A stretch of 64,000 nt of DNA from Paenibacillus ginsengarvi (GCF_003626695.1 NZ_RBAH01000012.1:124001-188000); one strand, 5' to 3'. Positions 1 to 9,689 are shown, counted from the first letter of the stretch. Numbers and translations: made by a program. Notes: generated by a model from the letters alone, not told the origin.

Positions 1-18
1 CTCGCCTGTTCCCCATCT

Positions 19-369
19 TTAAAATTCAATCAAGCCCACGCTCACCTGAAGCGCTTCGTCTACCTTCCGCATCGACTCGTCGTCCAAATGCGTAATTTTG
101 TCGGTCAACCTCTGCTTGTCGATCGTCCGGATCTGCTCCAGCAAAATAACCGAATCGCGGTCAAATCCGTGCGATTCCGCGTCGATCTCGACATGAGTCG
201 GCAGCTTCGCTTTCTGAATTTGCGCCGTGATCGCGGCAACGATGACCGTTGGGCTAAAACGGTTTCCGATATCGTTTTGGATAATAAGTACGGGCCGTAC
301 GCCGCCCTGTTCGGACCCCACCACCGGTGAAAGATCCGCAAAAAATACATCGCCACGTTTCACAATCAA
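19..369 (-). CDS. ndoA: mRNA interferase EndoA/NdoA (MazF family toxin)
   Basis: A 116-residue protein of the MazF/PemK family, a ribosome-independent endoribonuclease that cuts mRNA at short motifs and is neutralised by the antitoxin encoded just upstream. The N-terminus [15 protein letters not shown], the [11 protein letters not shown] loop and the [15 protein letters not shown] segment are the family signature, and the length equals that of the Bacillus subtilis protein. The start is TTG (369), six bases after a GGGGTG ribosome binding site; a GTG two codons later is the alternative. It begins three bases after the antitoxin stop, so the two are co-translated. The alr-ndoAI-ndoA order is the conserved Bacillus arrangement. 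Confidence is high. Confidence 0.96.
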   Translation of the reverse strand: MIVKRGDVFFADLSPVVGSEQGGVRPVLIIQNDIGNRFSPTVIVAAITAQIQKAKLPTHVEIDAESHGFDRDSVILLEQIRTIDKQRLTDKITHLDDESMRKVDEALQVSVGLIEF

Positions 370-372
370 GCT

Positions 373-654
373 CTACACCCCGCTAACTAAGCGATCGAGG
401 GTACCGTCCGCTTCATCCTCCGCTTGAAAGGCCTCCGTTGCCATATGCAAATTGATTTTCGCCATTTCCATATAACCGCGCTGCATCGATTCTCGCAGGT
501 GACGCTTCTTTCGCTCCATCAGATACAGCTTCATAGCCTGACGAATGAATTCGCTGCGATTGGAATTTTCCTTTTCCACGATGCCGTCCACTTCCTGCAG
601 CAAGTTATCCGGAAGACTGATCATGATCCTTTTCGTGTTATGCGCATTGGCCAC
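373..654 (-). CDS. ndoAI: Antitoxin EndoAI (ribbon-helix-helix, MazE-type partner of NdoA)
   Basis: A 93-residue antitoxin that binds and inhibits NdoA and probably autoregulates the pair through its N-terminal ribbon-helix-helix domain. The segment KRIMISLPDNLLQEVDGIV followed by NRSEFIRQAMKLYL is a typical CopG/MetJ-like DNA-binding fold; the acidic C-terminal tail (EAFQAEDEADGTLD) is the toxin-binding part. I chose the GTG at 654, which follows a GGGGGTG ribosome binding site at good spacing and gives the usual 93 residues. An upstream ATG at 696 would add 14 residues unlike the family. Confidence 0.93.
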   Translation of the reverse strand: MANAHNTKRIMISLPDNLLQEVDGIVEKENSNRSEFIRQAMKLYLMERKKRHLRESMQRGYMEMAKINLHMATEAFQAEDEADGTLDRLVSGV

Positions 655-1307
655 CGATCTCGCACCCCCAAAACATTCCCAACCCATTACTTCCATTATG
701 TCGTTAATAAAGTCATTTTATACAAGACCAAGTATATGCCCCGGATATATCACGTATGTATATCCTTCGCAAAATATTGTCCGCCGTGACATCTCCAAAA
801 AAACACAGAGCTTTCCCCTGTCCGGCATGCGAAATAAAGCGCCTTACCGTTCTGCCTCCTGGAGTAAGTCCCCTAAGGGTCCGTATATACATATTCGCTG
901 CACTGCGGGTAAATCCTTCGCCATTTTCCGATTCTGAAGCTGGAAAATGTTTCACATAATCCGCGGATACAAGCAGTCTGAAAAGAGGATGCCGCTGCAG
1001 GAGCGCGGTATAACGTTCGGATCACTGCAAGCGAAGCAGGCTTGAGGAGAATACTCCGCTACGGATTTTGTAGCGAGGGGTGAAACTTCTTGCACTGCAT
1101 TGCTACTCTGCGGCAGGATAAAGAACGTCTTTGGCCCCCGAAGAGCATAAATCTTCATCATATCTTCCGCTCAGACGCGCCGTCATTTAAAGCAGATAGT
1201 ACCTCTTACGTTATTCACCTAGCGAGCTATAAGCTCTATCGATCCAGCCGGAGACTGGCCCATGTTACATCTTATGATGCTAAACGGCAAGTATTCGGAA
1301 TGCTACG
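655..1307. other. Intergenic region between alr and ndoAI
   Basis: About 650 bases without a convincing gene. Small open frames on both strands (713-955 minus, 756-959 plus, 952-1161 minus) lack ribosome binding sites and recognisable protein features. The part from 655 to about 780 is AT-rich and should hold the ndoAI promoter, but I cannot fix -35 and -10 boxes with confidence. The segment from about 960 to 1290 contains imperfect inverted stretches and resembles dispersed intergenic repeat sequence rather than coding DNA. Confidence 0.5.
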
Positions 1308-2477
1308 TCAGCGGATTAGAGGATTAACCACACTCACCCGCTTGCCGCCCTTCGTGTACACTCGCGGAACCCGGTGCGAAACCATACATGTAATCTCATA
1401 GTTGATGGTTCCAAGTAGCTCGGCCAGTTCTTCAGCCGTTACACTCTCGCCACCTTGACGCCCCAGCAGAACCACTTCCTCCTCCTTCGTCGGATTCGGA
1501 ATGGCGCTGATGTCCGCCATACACTGGTCCATGCAGATGCGCCCCACAATAGGCACCCTGCGCCCGCGCACGAGCGCCTGAACCTTTTGCGATAGCATCC
1601 GGCTGTAACCGTCAGCGTATCCGATAGGAAGCGTACCGATCGTCTCTTCCCCTTCGGTGCGATAAATGACGCCGTAGCTGATACCTGAGCCAGCAGGAAG
1701 CTTCTTGATATGCGACATCTTCGTCTTGATGCTCATAACCGGCTCGAGGCGAATGCTCGCATGGTTCACTTCCCCCGAAGGATACAGACCGTACATGGCG
1801 ATACCGAGCCGAATCATATTGTAGGAGAGCTCAGGGCAATCGATCGCCGCAGCGCTGTTGCCGGTATGCATATATCGAAACGAAACGCCATTATCCCGAA
1901 AATAAGCGATAACCCGCTCATACTTCGCGTATTGCTCCAAGGTATACGATTTATCCGTCTCATCGGCGCTGGCAAAGTGCGTGTAGATCCCTTCCACGTC
2001 CAAAGAAGGATGCCGAAGCGCCCGCTCCACGTAGGAGATCGCTTCCTCATCGGCTTGCAGCCCTATCCGGCCCATCCCAGTATCGATTTTGATATGAACC
2101 TTCAGCTTGCCATCCCCGACCGTCTCCAGCGCCGCCCACAGCTCCTCATGGAATACGGTCAGTGTAATATCGTGATCTATAGCAGTCCGCAAGCCTTCCG
2201 GCGGCGTATAGCCGAGCACCAGAATCGGCGCGTTTATGCCAGCCCTGCGAAGCTCCAAGCCTTCGTCCAGAAAAGCGACTCCGATGTAATCGACGCCGCA
2301 ACCCATCGCTTCCTGCGCCACCTTTATCGCCCCATGTCCATAGGCATCCGCCTTGACGACGGCCATAAGGGCCATTTCCGCCGGGAGCACCTGCCGAAAC
2401 GCCCGGATGTTGTGGGAAAGCGCATCTAGCGAAACTTCCACCCACGTCGGCCGATAAAACGTCTCCAAGCTGTCCAC
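1308..2477 (-). CDS. alr: Alanine racemase
   Basis: PLP-dependent enzyme that interconverts L- and D-alanine and supplies D-alanine for peptidoglycan and teichoic acids. The PLP lysine lies in the N-terminal motif MAVVKADAYGHG, the catalytic tyrosine in GSGISYGVIYRT, and the domain-closing GRICMDQCM segment is present. The GTG at 2477 has GGAG six bases upstream and gives 389 residues, the usual family length. A longer reading to 2612 would run into the terminator of the upstream gene and is rejected. It lies between ydcC and the ndoAI-ndoA pair, as in B. subtilis. Confidence 0.95.
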   Translation of the reverse strand: MDSLETFYRPTWVEVSLDALSHNIRAFRQVLPAEMALMAVVKADAYGHGAIKVAQEAMGCGVDYIGVAFLDEGLELRRAGINAPILVLGYTPPEGLRTAIDHDITLTVFHEELWAALETVGDGKLKVHIKIDTGMGRIGLQADEEAISYVERALRHPSLDVEGIYTHFASADETDKSYTLEQYAKYERVIAYFRDNGVSFRYMHTGNSAAAIDCPELSYNMIRLGIAMYGLYPSGEVNHASIRLEPVMSIKTKMSHIKKLPAGSGISYGVIYRTEGEETIGTLPIGYADGYSRMLSQKVQALVRGRRVPIVGRICMDQCMADISAIPNPTKEEEVVLLGRQGGESVTAEELAELLGTINYEITCMVSHRVPRVYTKGGKRVSVVNPLIR

Positions 2478-2608
2478 CTTCTTCTCCGAACAATCCCTCT
2501 CCTGGAGAGGGCCATCTGAAAACCCTTCATCTATGGTAATGCCCTGCCGCCCCCCTGTCAATGAATAAAGACTTATAAATGCATCATCTGCGGCGGCAAA
2601 TAAAGGAA

Positions 2609-2640
2609 ACACCCGTTCGCAGTGTGCTGCGGGCGGGTGC
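2609..2640 (-). terminator. Hairpin between ydcC and alr
   Basis: CACCCG and CGGGTG arms with an inner GCAG/CTGC pairing form a GC-rich hairpin. On the minus strand it is followed by a T-rich tract (GTTTCCTTTATTT), so it should end or attenuate ydcC transcription before alr. Confidence 0.6.
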
Positions 2641-2681
2641 CTACCTTTAACAGTCTAAATAATTAACGATCCAAACCGCCG

Positions 2682-3791
2682 TTACTTCCCTACCTGCCCC
2701 ACCACAGACTGCGCAACCTTAACCATTTCCTTATCCGGCAAATCCCCAGTAGACAGTCTATACTCAATACCGTCGTAAGTCCATGTCAGTGTCCTTAGCC
2801 CTTTTTGTTCACCGGTCACAATTCCAAGCGTGTAGCCCAGATCCAAAATCGTACCGGAAAGCGAGGTAACCGTCTTGGCTTGCGGCATCGACTCCAGCAG
2901 CGTGTAGTTGTAAGTTCCCGAGTAGCGGAACAAGATTGCTTTGTCCTCTCCCAGCTTCATTTCCTTCGGATCTTGCTTCTTCACACCCGCCGGCATATAC
3001 GTCGGCTCCACGATCCCGAAGCTTTGCGGCGCTTTGGCCGTCTGCTCGGTAGTACTTGTTGGTTGTACGGAAGTACCGCTCTTGGCAGTTCCGTTTGCAG
3101 CCGCACCTTGCTTGGCAGTATCCCCCACCGTAGCAGTCGTTGGCAGCGATTGAATATTCCAGCTTGTCATATTCCGCTGCATATCGAAGGAATCTTTATC
3201 GAACTTCTTGCCGAATTCAAACTGCGTAAATTTCACCGACACCATTACATTGTTATTCTCATCCGATACTTGAACCTGCTGCGGAGCATAATCCTTCTTA
3301 TTCAGCCAAATCTTTTGCCGGGAAAGCAGTCCATTCTGGTAGTTCGCCACTACGTCGAACACATAGGCATCCTTCTCTTGCGTAAATTGTCGCTCATTGT
3401 CACTCACAATGCTCTGCACAAGCGATTGGAACAAATACACTTGTCCGGAATTTTCCGGCCAATCGCTTTGGAAACGGAACATTTTATTCAAATGCGGCGT
3501 CAATACAAAAACGCCTTCATCGTTACGAAGCACAATTTGCGTAATATCCTTCGCCTCGTTCGTCAGCGCGATCCGGTAATAATGCGGAGTTTTATACCAC
3601 ACCTCCACATTGTACTCCTGTGCCTGCTGCCCGGTCTGCAGCGTCATCTTCCCCGCGCCCTGATAGCTGTCGAGCTTTCCGATCACATGATCCAAATCTT
3701 TCACAACCTGTTCCGAACTCCTCGTCCCACAGCCGGCTGCAACAAATGCAACGCACATCACGATGGCTAGTATCCATGTGACCCGACGCAT
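2682..3791 (-). CDS. ydcC: LolA-like / DUF4367 lipoprotein, YdcC (GerS-related) family
   Basis: A predicted lipoprotein of 369 residues. An N-terminal hydrophobic stretch ends in a lipobox (VAAGC, Cys at about residue 21), so the mature protein should be lipid-anchored to the outer face of the membrane. Residues about 25-210 resemble the LolA-like lipoprotein-sorting fold; a Ser/Thr/Ala/Gln-rich linker follows, then a C-terminal DUF4367-like domain. In B. subtilis the homologue YdcC is a sporulation-linked lipoprotein encoded just upstream of alr, and the same order is seen here. I use ATG 3791, which has a GAGGGGTG site six bases away, rather than the GTG at 3800. The biochemical role is not established. 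Confidence 0.88.
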   Translation of the reverse strand: MRRVTWILAIVMCVAFVAAGCGTRSSEQVVKDLDHVIGKLDSYQGAGKMTLQTGQQAQEYNVEVWYKTPHYYRIALTNEAKDITQIVLRNDEGVFVLTPHLNKMFRFQSDWPENSGQVYLFQSLVQSIVSDNERQFTQEKDAYVFDVVANYQNGLLSRQKIWLNKKDYAPQQVQVSDENNNVMVSVKFTQFEFGKKFDKDSFDMQRNMTSWNIQSLPTTATVGDTAKQGAAANGTAKSGTSVQPTSTTEQTAKAPQSFGIVEPTYMPAGVKKQDPKEMKLGEDKAILFRYSGTYNYTLLESMPQAKTVTSLSGTILDLGYTLGIVTGEQKGLRTLTWTYDGIEYRLSTGDLPDKEMVKVAQSVVGQVGK

Positions 3792-3904
3792 CCTATCCAC
3801 CCCTCACACGAAATAATGATTACTTGTACATCTCTATGTGGGCAGGTGGACAAATATGCGGGACAATAACCGAAACGAACATTTGTATGCAGCTCCCAGT
3901 AAGT

Positions 3905-3934
3905 AGGACTAAACCAATGAATCTATGCTATAAT
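3905..3934 (+). promoter_or_regulatory. Candidate sigma-A promoter for the sugar transferase gene
   Basis: A perfect TATAAT (3929-3934) lies 40 bases before the ATG at 3974. The matching -35 is weak (AGGACT, 18-base spacer), so only the -10 is well supported. Confidence 0.4.
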
Positions 3935-3973
3935 TGTTAAAATAGATCAAAGTTTGTCAAGGAGCGTCTGTTC

Positions 3974-5476
3974 ATGAGTCTGGAGATTCAAATGGTCAAA
4001 AACGTAAAACCCGGCCACCTACTTATCGCCGAAGACATCGTCAGCCATAAGAAAAAAACAGTCCGCATCGAAATGCTGCTGAACGCCGGACTTATCGCGC
4101 TAGAATACATGCTTTATGTAATAAGCTTCTCAATTTTATTTCTATATAAAGTAGTAGCGGATTACGGAGCGATCGACTGGCACGACTTCTCCAGCATCCT
4201 GGATATTCCGGTCATCGGCGAATATTCGCTTCTGCTAGCCGTTATCTTTACCGTTTATACAGGATGGCTATACCAACGCGGCATGTTCAGGTGGAGCCGG
4301 GATATCAAACCGGTAGAAGACACCTTCACGGCAGCCAAAGCCGTCACAGTCTCGTTTCTAATTGCGCTAGGACTCGTCTTCTTCTTGAAAACAAGCGTCA
4401 TTTACTCCCGGGTACTCATACTGGCTTTAGCGATACTTATGGTTCTGATCTTCCTTTTAACAAGATTCATACGTCTCGGAGTGCTCAGCGCTCTACGCAA
4501 AACCCAGCTCTACAATAAGAATGTATTGATCATCGGGGCCGGTCGTGTAGGTGAACAAATCCGCGATCAACTGAACGACAACAAAACGAGCAGCAGCTGC
4601 TTCGTAGGGTTCCTTGATGATTACAAAAAGGGCCCGCAAATTCTAGGAACGATCCCGCATATCGAAAAACTGGTTCAGCAGCATAAAATTCAAGAAATCT
4701 ATATTACAATCCCTTCGGAACGTGGACTAATCAATAAATTGATAACAAGCGTACGGAAATACGATGTACAGATCAAAATCATTCCGGAATTATTCGAACT
4801 GGTTACTTCCAGCGTCTCATTTGATCACGCATTCGACTACCCTTGCATCGAGATTGTCCGAACGCCTTTACGCGGACTCAACTGGTTTATGAAGCGCAGC
4901 GCGGACTTTATTTTATCCGCTCTCGGAGTTATTGCGATCTCCCCTGTACTGTTGCTGGTAACTCTAGCAATAAAACTCGATTCCAAAGGCCCGATACTGA
5001 TCAAGCAAAAACGCATCGGTAAGAATGGAGCCCCCTTCCATATGCTGAAGTTCCGCTCTATGGTCGCCAACGCGGAGGCATTGAAAGCATCGCTCGCCAG
5101 TCAGAACGAAGCTATGGGCCCGGTATTTAAAATCAAAAACGACCCACGCATCACCCGCGTCGGCCGCTTTATCCGGAAGTACTCCCTTGACGAGCTTCCT
5201 CAATTGCTCAACGTACTCGCGGGGCAAATGAGCCTTGTCGGCCCGCGCCCACCGCTCCCCAACGAAGTAGAGCAGTATACGGATTATCAATGGCGCAGAT
5301 TCGATGTTCGGCCAGGGATTACTGGGCTGTGGCAAGTTAGTGGACGAAGTGACTTACCGTTCGAGGAATGGGTGAAGTTAGATATTTACTACATTGAGAG
5401 ATGGAGTTTGGCGATGGAGTTTAAGATTTTGCTTAAGACGATTCCGGTGGTTTTGAAGGGTGAGGGAGCATATTGA
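3974..5476 (+). CDS. Polyprenyl-phosphate sugar-1-phosphate transferase (WbaP/CpsE type, candidate glycan-initiating enzyme)
   Basis: A 500-residue integral membrane enzyme expected to move a sugar-1-phosphate from a nucleotide sugar to undecaprenyl phosphate, the first step of lipid-linked glycan assembly. About four to five N-terminal membrane segments are followed by a Rossmann-like CoA-binding domain (NVLIIGAGRVGEQ, about residue 180) and then the catalytic Bac_transf domain with one more hydrophobic segment, the KFRSMV motif, the DELPQLLNVL stretch and the SLVGPRPPLP and PGITGLWQVSGR signatures. The start has AAGGAG ten bases upstream. Enzymes of this build start the S-layer glycans of Geobacillus (WsaP) and Paenibacillus alvei (WsfP); that role here is an inference from the neighbouring glycan genes. 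It converges on the polysaccharide cluster. Confidence 0.92.
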   Translation: MSLEIQMVKNVKPGHLLIAEDIVSHKKKTVRIEMLLNAGLIALEYMLYVISFSILFLYKVVADYGAIDWHDFSSILDIPVIGEYSLLLAVIFTVYTGWLYQRGMFRWSRDIKPVEDTFTAAKAVTVSFLIALGLVFFLKTSVIYSRVLILALAILMVLIFLLTRFIRLGVLSALRKTQLYNKNVLIIGAGRVGEQIRDQLNDNKTSSSCFVGFLDDYKKGPQILGTIPHIEKLVQQHKIQEIYITIPSERGLINKLITSVRKYDVQIKIIPELFELVTSSVSFDHAFDYPCIEIVRTPLRGLNWFMKRSADFILSALGVIAISPVLLLVTLAIKLDSKGPILIKQKRIGKNGAPFHMLKFRSMVANAEALKASLASQNEAMGPVFKIKNDPRITRVGRFIRKYSLDELPQLLNVLAGQMSLVGPRPPLPNEVEQYTDYQWRRFDVRPGITGLWQVSGRSDLPFEEWVKLDIYYIERWSLAMEFKILLKTIPVVLKGEGAY

Positions 5477-5485
5477 AAAGCATCA

Positions 5486-5499
5486 GACCGTCGATATTG
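5486..5499. terminator. Left half of a bidirectional terminator split by an insertion sequence
   Basis: GACCGTCGAT followed by ATTG forms the left arm and part of the loop. Its partner arm is at 8746-8755, on the other side of the IS. Joining the flanks with one copy of the TTG duplication restores a 10-bp stem with a 5-base loop and a run of T. Confidence 0.75.
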
Positions 5500-5570
5500 T
5501 GATATGCTCCCCTTTAAGTAGGCAGGTTTAAAAGATAAACCATACCGTCTACTTGGAGGAGAGTGTTATT

Positions 5571-6847
5571 TTGGCAAAACCGGACAGCTATACAGCGATA
5601 GAAAAATTAGCGATTGTAGAGGAGCTTGCTGGAGGCGGTGGCACTCGAGTTGAAGTCGCTCGCAAGTATAATATCGGTATCAGCACGTTAGTGTAATGGC
5701 GGCACCGCTATGAGTTATACGGAATGGACGGATTGGAGATTCGGACTCATAAACGCAGTTACTCCATTGAGCTGAAGATCCGGGCGGTGCAAGATTATCT
5801 ATCGGGTGAGTACTCGCAATATGAACTCGTCGACAAATACAAAATTGCAAGTCGTACTCAACTCCAAAGCTGGATTGCCAAGTATAATAGTCCTAGCAGC
5901 TTCAAACCAGTTGGCGGAGGAGCTAAAGCTATGACAAAGGGTCGATATACGACGTGGCAGGAACGAATCGACATCGTATTCCATTGCCTTGCACATAAGC
6001 GTGACTACGGAAAGACAGCAGCGCAGTTTAAGATTTCCTACAACCCTGTGTACCAGTGGGTCAAGAAATACTAGGATGGCGGAGAAGAGGCGCTCCAAGA
6101 CGGGCGTGGACGGAAGAAAGCACCAGAGGAGTTGACCGAGGCTGAGCGTCATAAGCTGGAACTAAAGAAGCTAGAGTATGAAATGGAGCGACTCGCAGGC
6201 GGAGAATGCATTCCTAAAAAAGTTGAAGGAAATGAAAGGAAGGAGAGACTAAGCCGCCATCGGCAAACCTATGTGTATGTGGCGATACAATCCGTACACG
6301 AAGAACAAGGGTTTAGCGTGAAGCTGCTGTGTGAGGTTGCCGAGATGGACAATCCAGCTACTACAAGTGGGTCAACCACAAACCCAGCCCGCGTGAGCAG
6401 GAAAACAAGCAGTTGACGAAAGAGATACTGGCCCTTCATGAGCGGGTACAAGGCATATACGGCTACCGACGACATGCCGTCCAGCTTCGTAGAGACACGA
6501 ACAAACCGATTAACTCCAAACGGATCCGGCGGCTGATGAAACTGGCGGGCATACAGTCGGTCATCCGAAGGAAGAAAAAACAATACGCGTGCTCTGCACC
6601 TCAGCATATCGCCGAGAACTACTGAACCGCAAGTTCCAAGCTGAAGTGCCTATGAGAAATGGTTAACAGATGTAACGGAATTCAAGTATGAACTCGGCCA
6701 AGAAGGCTTACCTAAGCGCTATTCTGGACCTCCATAGCAACACAATCGTTTCCAATGTGCTGGGGCATTCGAACAACAATAAGCTCGTATTTGAAACGCT
6801 GGATCGGGCGCTTGAGGCTGCGCCGGGCACAACCCCCATGCTTCACA
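5571..6847 (+). pseudogene. IS3-type transposase orfA/orfB, 5' part (broken)
   Basis: Starting at a TTG with a GGAGGAGAG site upstream, the frame encodes two helix-turn-helix segments typical of orfA of the IS150 group. It is cut by in-frame stops at 5694 and 6072 and by a frameshift near 6195. The orfB part follows in shifting frames: LALHERVQGIYGYRR, the KWLTDVTEF stretch with the first catalytic Asp (one base out of register) and an AILDLHSN segment with the second. It breaks off at the motif MLH, exactly where the nested element starts. Many independent lesions indicate long-term decay. Confidence 0.85.
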
Positions 6848-8411
6848 GGGCTGTTGACAAAATGGGTTGAGGACGATATCCTCAACCCATTTTGTCGTAT
6901 TTATAGAATTTAGCCTAATTTGAAAGCCCCTTCGGCCCTTATGCTATCGCTTTAATCATTCGTTTGATGTTTAGGGCCAACGCCGAAAAGAGGCAGTGTT
7001 CCGTAGCGTTACGGATGCCCCGTTTATGAGTTCAACTTAAATTATGAGATTGATTCATAATCCCGAAATACCTTCACACCAAACGCTCCGAAGACGCATG
7101 AGGTTCCGATACTCGTCTGTCTTGGCCCATTCCTTGTTACGCTCTATAGCTTCATGGAAAAGGGCACGTCGAATGACTCGATATTTCTTTGCCTTGCCGT
7201 AGCATTGCTCACGCAGCGGACATGCTTTGCAATCTTTCGTTTTTGCCGCATACACCCTTCAATAAGCTTCTTTAATTCCGTCGCCCTCTATGTGAGTAAA
7301 CTTCAGTAGCTTTCCTTCCGGACACAGGTAATGATCGGATTGTTCGTTGTATAGAAACGGTTTATCCCCGATGGCCTCAATACTATCTGTACTTACAGGG
7401 GAGATGTATCCTTCAATCTGCTGCTTATCTAGTACGTGATGAACCACAGCGCAGTCATATCCCTTGTCAGCACAAGCCCTTTTGATGTCCAAGCCAAACT
7501 TTTCTTTCTGGATAGCTAGGGCCGGCTGTACGGCTCATGGTCATTCACATTGCCTGGAGTGACGTGCATATCTTTGATGATTCCATGCGCTGTATCTATA
7601 CTGGTGTGACCCAGATAGTGAAAGCCTACTGGTTTATAGGACGATTCATAAGACCGGCTTCAGAGTCTGTCAGACTCCGCGTCACTTCGGTCTGAATAAC
7701 GGCATCCGAACGTTTCTGTTTTATCCCCCCGCATTTATTCTTTCCTTCCGCTTCACGCTCTGCTTGTCGCCGCCTCTCCAACCGCCGTGCTTCTTCCTCT
7801 AATTCCTTCAGGTATTCCGATGGCTTTTTATCTACCTTTACTTTCTCAGAGCGACTCAACGATGCGCTGACTTTGATGTGAGTGGAGTCAGTTACAACCA
7901 CTTCTCCCGTCATAATTCCCTTCTCTATACAGATTGTCACGATATGATCGAATAGGTCTTGAAAGATGGAGCTATTTTTAAACCTACGACGTCGATTTTG
8001 ACTGAGCGTTGAATGATCCGGAACAGTATCCATGAGATCTAATCCCAAAAACCAGCGATATTCTAAGTTCATATTCACTTCTTCTTCCAATTTGCGTTCG
8101 GAAGGAATCCCATACAAATACCCGACCAGCATCATTTCATAAGCAGTACAGGATCTATGGACTTTCGGCCTACAGAAGAGTACATGTGCTTCACTTTCTC
8201 GTAAATGAATGTGAAGTCCACTTCTTGTTGAATGACGCGCAACAAGTGTCTTTTTGGCACATACTCCTCCAGATTGAAAAAAACAAATTGGTGCTGCTTA
8301 TCTCCGTTTAACCCCCATCATGACCTGAATCCCTCCAAAAGAAAAACTGCATAGAATTAAGTTCTACGCAGTTCTCCAATAACCTTTGTATATTCTGTTT
8401 GTCAACAGCCC
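6848..8411 (-). mobile_element. Decayed IS1182-type element nested in the IS3 element
   Basis: Bounded by GGGCTGTTGACAAA at 6848-6861 and its reverse complement at 8398-8411. TCACA flanks both ends and looks like the target duplication. Removing the element rejoins the IS3 orfB frame across MLH-SDRGFQY. Just inside the left end a second inverted pair (CAAAATGGGTTGAGG ... CCTCAACCCATTTTG) forms a strong hairpin. Confidence 0.82.
7055..8321 (-). pseudogene. IS1182-type transposase (fragmented)
   Basis: Three colinear pieces on the minus strand make up an IS1182-family transposase. The first has the LVGYLYGIPSERKLEEEV segment, the DHSTLSQNRRRRF motif and TDSTHIKVSASLS. The second has ADKGYDCA and the DHYLCPEG region. 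The third has the CKACPLREQC cysteine cluster and the C-terminus. Frame breaks near 7255, 7500 and 7626, and more before 8135, show that it is dead. A separate, apparently intact member of the same family lies at 33.9-35.6 kb. Confidence 0.85.
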
Positions 8412-8697
8412 CTCACAGCGACCGGGGGTTCCAATACACTTCGTCGGCTTTTAAGAAGAAACTAGACAAAGCGGAGATGAAGTAGAGCATGTCCGTATTG
8501 GCCGGTGCATGGACAACGGACCTATGGATGCCTTCTGGGGAACCCTGAAATGCGAGAAGTATTATCTGAATACAATACAGCACGTTCGAGGAGCTGGAGA
8601 AGGATATTAACGCCTACATTCACTTTTACAATAACGAGCGATTGTAGGCAAATTAAACGGCCTCAGTCCCATGGAATACAGGACTAAGACCGCCTAA
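8412..8697 (+). pseudogene. IS3-type transposase orfB, 3' part (broken)
   Basis: Resumes the interrupted orfB at SDRGFQYTS and continues through shifted frames to the expected C-terminal residues (EELEKDINAYIHFYNNER, then a segment close to LNGLSPMEYR) and a TAA at 8695. At least three stops or shifts interrupt it. Confidence 0.8.
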
Positions 8698-8741
8698 ATT
8701 TTTTACTTATTTGTACTGTCTACTTGACGGGGGGCAGTTCA

Positions 8742-8760
8742 TTGGATCGGCGGTCTTTTT
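8742..8760. terminator. Right half of the split bidirectional terminator
   Basis: TTGG followed by ATCGGCGGTC and five T is the right half of the hairpin whose left half is at 5486-5499. It begins 2 bases past the stop codon of the glycosyltransferase on the minus strand. Confidence 0.75.
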
Positions 8761-9689
8761 TATTGCCCTGGGCTAATTCCTTTTGAGTGTTCGTGACTTT
8801 TTCTTTTCGAAGAACGTAAGTGTTTTGAAGCTTTCCACAACTGATCTTTGAGTACGGTCAGCCCAAACTTAGCTCCTATTCCCACATACATCAAAATAGT
8901 CACCCAGAAAGGATATTTTTTACGATAATGCTTGTCGTAAAACAACTTCATCGCTCGGTGAAATTCATAAGCAATCCGAAACGGCCTTCCACGACTACTT
9001 CCTCTTTTGTAATGCGTTATTTGAGTTTTGGGGTAATAATAGTTGATCCAGCCTGCCTCCTGAATGCGATAACACCAGTCGGTGTCCTCGAAATACATAA
9101 AGAAACTTTCATCAAGAAGGCCCACTTGTTCAATTGCTTCTCTTCGTACCATCATAAAAGCTCCGACTAAGCAATCAATCGGATACGACTCGTCTTCGCT
9201 TAAATACTCCATATGGTACGAGTTGAAATGAGGACTCTTCGGGAATAGTTTAGCCAGCCCTGACACGTAATAAAAAGTAGTTAAAGGCGTAGGGAATCCT
9301 CTACGGCACGCCTTATCCAAGGAACCATCGGGAAGAACTACTTTGCAACCCGACGCTCCGACTTTTGGATGCTCGTCCATGAAGCGTATCATGGTTTCTA
9401 GTGTGTCAGGTTCGACCGTTGTGTCTGAATTCAGAAGTAGGATGTATCTTCCTTTTGCAATGTGGATACCTTGATTATTAGCTTTTGAAAATCCTGAATT
9501 CTCGTTGTTTGCAATCACAATAACCTTCGAATGAAGCATTTTAATGGCAGAAAGCGTATCGTCTTTGGAATCATTATCTATAACTACGGTTTCAAATTCA
9601 TACTTTAATCTACTTTGATAAATGGACTCTAAACAATTCAAAGTAAGTTGCATAGTTTTATAGTTAACAATAACAATGGATAAGTCCAT
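8760..9689 (-). CDS. GT2 family glycosyltransferase (rhamnosyltransferase-like)
   Basis: A 309-residue GT-A fold transferase using a nucleotide sugar. The N-terminus (LSIVIVNYKT) is the nucleotide-binding strand, LLNSDTTVEPD holds the DxD-like metal site, and EDTDWCYR is the acceptor/base region typical of WbbL-type rhamnosyltransferases. A hydrophobic segment near residue 270 and a basic tail suggest membrane association. I chose ATG 9689 (AAGGGTG upstream); a GTG three codons earlier is possible. It is the last gene of the minus-strand polysaccharide cluster, and its terminator has been split by the IS3 element. Rhamnose as donor is inferred from the adjacent rml genes. Confidence 0.88.
   Translation of the reverse strand: MDLSIVIVNYKTMQLTLNCLESIYQSRLKYEFETVVIDNDSKDDTLSAIKMLHSKVIVIANNENSGFSKANNQGIHIAKGRYILLLNSDTTVEPDTLETMIRFMDEHPKVGASGCKVVLPDGSLDKACRRGFPTPLTTFYYVSGLAKLFPKSPHFNSYHMEYLSEDESYPIDCLVGAFMMVRREAIEQVGLLDESFFMYFEDTDWCYRIQEAGWINYYYPKTQITHYKRGSSRGRPFRIAYEFHRAMKLFYDKHYRKKYPFWVTILMYVGIGAKFGLTVLKDQLWKASKHLRSSKRKSHEHSKGISPGQ

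Larger units (their letters stand above)
5500..8741 (+). mobile_element. Decayed IS3-family element, itself interrupted by an IS1182-type element
   Basis: The ends match as imperfect terminal inverted repeats: TGATATGCTCCCC...AAGTAG.CAG on the left and, reverse complemented, TGAACTGCCCCCC...AAGTAG.CAG on the right, about 20 of 26 positions. Both ends are flanked by TTG (5497-5499 and 8742-8744), a 3-bp duplication typical of the family. The transposase frames between them carry several stops and frameshifts, so it cannot move by itself. Its own length without the nested element is about 1.7 kb. Confidence 0.85.

Noticed and set aside
713..1161. Short frames between alr and ndoAI on both strands
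   Set aside because: No ribosome sites, no recognisable features, mutually overlapping.
1710..2429. 239-codon plus-strand open frame
   Set aside because: It is antisense to alr, whose motifs, length and ribosome site are complete.
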